Below are positions 5,123-6,795 of a stretch of 6,795 bases of DNA, piece after piece. Below the pieces are notes generated by a model. It did not search any database. It saw only the letters and a program-made list of their open reading frames with translations, and was not told where the DNA came from. Position 1 is the stretch's first letter, and every line of letters begins with the position of its first letter. The stretch covers positions 1-6,795 of the forward strand of contig CAJOPI010000440.1 in NCBI GenBank assembly GCA_905236275.1, read 5' to 3'. Origin of the DNA: an uncultured Lachnospiraceae bacterium (lineage in GTDB: Bacteria; Bacillota; Clostridia; Lachnospirales; Lachnospiraceae). Both the position numbers and the translations under genes were made by a program.

Positions 5123-6095
5123 ATGAATAAACACAGGGGAGTATCAGCCCTGCGAGTTTATAGGTTACGGGATTCATGGCCTTCATAAAGCCTGAGTTTT
5201 TGCCGTTAAATTTAGCAAGATAACGTCCCTTTCGCCAGTTGGGGAACCTGGTCACAAGCTTATCCCAGTTAGCGGAGAGGGCGGTATTGCGGTCGTTTCT
5301 GTCCGGAATACGTGCCATACGGCTGAAGGAGCTGCAAAGAAGGATCCTCGTATATAAAAATTCCAGCGCGTCGCGGTACTTATCAAGGAAACCGTTCTTC
5401 TGATAAAAGGAATAAATATCATCAAGGATATCCAGAATCTGCAGGGTTTTCAGGGTTTGATGATTATTTATGGAGCTTGACCGCTGCACGTAATGGACAA
5501 AAGGCTCCTCCACGTAGCTTATTTTATTGAGATAAGGAATGAGCTTCACATAGAAGTTAACATCCTCGTAAATAAGTCCCTTCGGGAACTGTACGCCGGT
5601 GGAGAGAAGCCACGAGCTTTTGTAAATCTTGTTCCAGACGACGGAGCGTCCGTTCATTATCATCTCATCCTTATCCGTAATATGTTCACCTATCTCGGTA
5701 TCCTCGCCGTCGTCAAAAGTATGGTGAAGATTGCATTCAACGATATCCGAACCGCTCTCGACTGCCTTTTCATACATGACTTTGTACATATCTGTGTCAA
5801 CGAAATCGTCGGAGTCGATGAAGCCGACATATTCGCCCTTTATATAAGGAAAGGCAAAATTTCGAGCGTCGGAAAGACCGCCGTTTTCCTTGTTTAAGAG
5901 CTTGATGCGTTCATCGCGGGCGGCATATTCTTCAAGGATGGCTAAAGAGCCGTCGGTCGAGCCGTCGTTTACCGCAAGAATCTCGATTTCCTTCAAGGTC
6001 TGTCCTGTCAGGGAGTCAAGGCATTTGCGAAGATAATTCTCCACATTGTAAACCGGAACTATGACAGTCAGCTTGATGTTATTTTCTGTATTCAA
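5106..6095 (-). CDS. Family 2 glycosyltransferase (GT-A fold)
   Basis: A 329-residue cytosolic or membrane-associated enzyme that transfers a sugar from a nucleotide-sugar donor, probably in capsule, exopolysaccharide or cell-wall glycan synthesis. Seen: the starting strand TVIVPVYNVENYLRKCLDSL (10-29), NDGSTDGS (43-50), NGGLSDARN (71-79), the DXD-type DSDD (94-97) that binds metal and donor, VWNKIYKSSWL (153-163) and the catalytic-region IYEDVNFYVKL (175-185). The start is TTG (6095-6093), chosen because AGAGG lies 7 nt upstream and no better ATG precedes the conserved first strand. The last five residues (LRICI) and the stop are encoded by the inverted-repeat element at 4963-5122, so the native C-terminus was replaced. 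The catalytic domain is intact, so it may still work. The acceptor and sugar cannot be told. Confidence 0.92.
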   Translation of the reverse strand: MNTENNIKLTVIVPVYNVENYLRKCLDSLTGQTLKEIEILAVNDGSTDGSLAILEEYAARDERIKLLNKENGGLSDARNFAFPYIKGEYVGFIDSDDFVDTDMYKVMYEKAVESGSDIVECNLHHTFDDGEDTEIGEHITDKDEMIMNGRSVVWNKIYKSSWLLSTGVQFPKGLIYEDVNFYVKLIPYLNKISYVEEPFVHYVQRSSSINNHQTLKTLQILDILDDIYSFYQKNGFLDKYRDALEFLYTRILLCSSFSRMARIPDRNDRNTALSANWDKLVTRFPNWRKGRYLAKFNGKNSGFMKAMNPVTYKLAGLILPCVYSLRICI

Positions 6096-6102
6096 AATAG
6101 AA

Positions 6103-6107
6103 CCTCT
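6103..6107 (-). promoter_or_regulatory. Shine-Dalgarno site deciding the TTG start of the glycosyltransferase
   Basis: AGAGG on the - strand, 7 nt before TTG 6095. It supports a non-ATG start, since the next in-frame ATG lies well inside the conserved catalytic domain. Confidence 0.65.
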
Positions 6108-6125
6108 GTTTATAGTTATTTTTGC

Positions 6126-6154
6126 TTGTGTTTTTTCTGTGAATAATATATGAT
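6126..6154 (+). promoter_or_regulatory. Candidate promoter for the nucleotidyltransferase gene
   Basis: TTGTGT (6126-6131) and TATGAT (6149-6154) with 17-nt spacing, 57 nt before the ATG at 6212. It resembles a vegetative sigma-A promoter, but AT-rich DNA gives such matches easily. Confidence 0.35.
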
Positions 6155-6178
6155 TAAAAATCGTGGATACAATTTATC

Positions 6179-6206
6179 ATTCTATCATAAATCATTAGAA
6201 TTACAA
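6179..6206 (-). promoter_or_regulatory. Candidate promoter for the glycosyltransferase gene
   Basis: On the - strand TTGTAA (6206-6201), 16 nt, then TAGAAT (6184-6179), preceded by an extended -10 TGA. It would fire leftward about 80 nt before the TTG start. A second option is TTGTAT with TATATT, 16 nt apart, closer to the gene. It overlaps the region used by the divergent gene. Confidence 0.35.
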
Positions 6207-6211
6207 GAAAT

Positions 6212-6795
6212 ATGAAAAAAGATAATTCAAATTTAATAAAACAGTACATAGAAATCCTCAGTCTGTCCTTAACTGACGGGGAAATTAAAGAGTCTTACAA
6301 TGATTGCGACTGGAAAACCATGATAAGTCTGAGCCGTCGCAATAAATGCGGGGTACTTTTTAATAATACCATAAATAAATATGCTTCGGAAATCGGAATT
6401 GACAGGGAAATCCTCGAGGACTGGAACCTGCGCTCGAAGAACGAATTTGCCGTAAGCTACAATGCGTTTACGGAATTTAAGCGGGTTATGAGCGAGATAA
6501 ATGATGACGGGCTTCATCCCATAGTGCTTAAGGGATACAGTCTTGCAGTGCTTTATCCGAATATATTTTTCAGGTACAGCAGCGACCTTGATATAAAATT
6601 TGACCTTTCCGAGAAGGAGAGGGTACATGATATTTTCACCAGGAAGCTTGGGTTTACGTGGAACGAAGCCGACAGTAAGGGGAACGTTTACCTTTACTAT
6701 AATAATAAGCTTCTTGTCGAAGTGCATTTCACGCTTTGGGAGGATTATCATGGGAAAAATATCGAGGTGCTGAAAAGTGAACATCTCGACGACCC
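6212..6795 (+). CDS. Nucleotidyltransferase-fold protein, N-terminal part (runs off window)
   Basis: Open from ATG 6212 to the window end with no stop, giving the first 194 residues. It resembles the uncharacterised nucleotidyltransferase family PF14907 (NTP_transf_5). Seen: an N-terminal helical region, then IVLKGYSLAVLYP (104-116), an Arg at 121 and SSDLDIKF (123-130), whose D-x-D (125, 127) is the metal-binding pair of the polymerase-beta-like fold. LLVEVHFTLW (167-176) follows and likely carries the third acidic residue (Glu170). Such proteins occur both beside surface-glycan genes and in Firmicutes lasso and other RiPP clusters; their reaction is not established. Here it is divergent from the glycosyltransferase and has higher GC than the lasso genes, so a glycan context is somewhat more likely. 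The SD is weak (acaagaaat). The start is the first ATG after the in-frame stops. Confidence 0.78.
   Translation, partial: MKKDNSNLIKQYIEILSLSLTDGEIKESYNDCDWKTMISLSRRNKCGVLFNNTINKYASEIGIDREILEDWNLRSKNEFAVSYNAFTEFKRVMSEINDDGLHPIVLKGYSLAVLYPNIFFRYSSDLDIKFDLSEKERVHDIFTRKLGFTWNEADSKGNVYLYYNNKLLVEVHFTLWEDYHGKNIEVLKSEHLDD

Noticed and set aside
5493..5897. 134-codon + strand ORF inside the glycosyltransferase
   Set aside because: Lies antisense to conserved glycosyltransferase motifs and has no SD.
6269..6784. 171-codon - strand ORF at the right end
   Set aside because: Antisense to the nucleotidyltransferase frame, which has the KGYSLA and DLD motifs; the antisense frame has no recognisable domain.

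Overview
The window looks like a low-to-moderate GC Firmicute, most likely a Lachnospiraceae-type gut or rumen clostridium (Butyrivibrio/Pseudobutyrivibrio-like). This rests on strong Shine-Dalgarno sites, codon use, the protein families and the long AT-rich palindromic intergenic repeats. The genus is an impression from reading the sequence, not a database result.

Left part (1-3450): a lasso-peptide-type RiPP cassette, visibly more AT-rich than the rest. On the + strand an HPr-kinase-like peptide serine kinase (106-1017) is followed 3 nt later by an asparagine-synthetase-like lasso cyclase (1021-2925). Convergent to them on the - strand is a 55-residue ORF (3060-3227), shorter than the other genes and easily missed. 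It has a textbook SD, a -10 box, a paeninodin-type leader (W-x2-P-x-I-x2-L-x-I-x2-T) and a Gly-Gly junction, and I read it as the precursor peptide. An intrinsic terminator for the precursor transcript overlaps the cyclase stop codon. A 111-bp inverted-repeat element lies between the precursor and that terminator. The RRE protein (B1), leader protease (B2) and transporter (D) are not in the window. The cassette is bracketed by two direct copies of one repeat end (1-87 and 3361-3450) that share a 25-nt identical terminus.

Middle part (3460-4949, - strand): a two-component system. An OmpR-type response regulator lies upstream of, and 2 nt from, a short histidine kinase with no membrane segment or sensor domain.

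Right part (4963-6795): a complete palindromic MITE-like element of about 160 bp sits between the response regulator and a family 2 glycosyltransferase (5106-6095, - strand, TTG start). The element supplies the last five codons and the stop of the glycosyltransferase, and its other end is 13 nt from the regulator start codon. Divergent from the glycosyltransferase is a nucleotidyltransferase-fold protein (6212 onward, + strand) that runs off the window.

How they may work together (inference): kinase, cyclase and precursor form one RiPP unit making a modified, possibly phosphorylated lasso peptide, probably a recently acquired island. The two-component system, glycosyltransferase and nucleotidyltransferase look like resident chromosome. 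A regulatory link between the two-component system and the cassette is possible but nothing in the sequence proves it.
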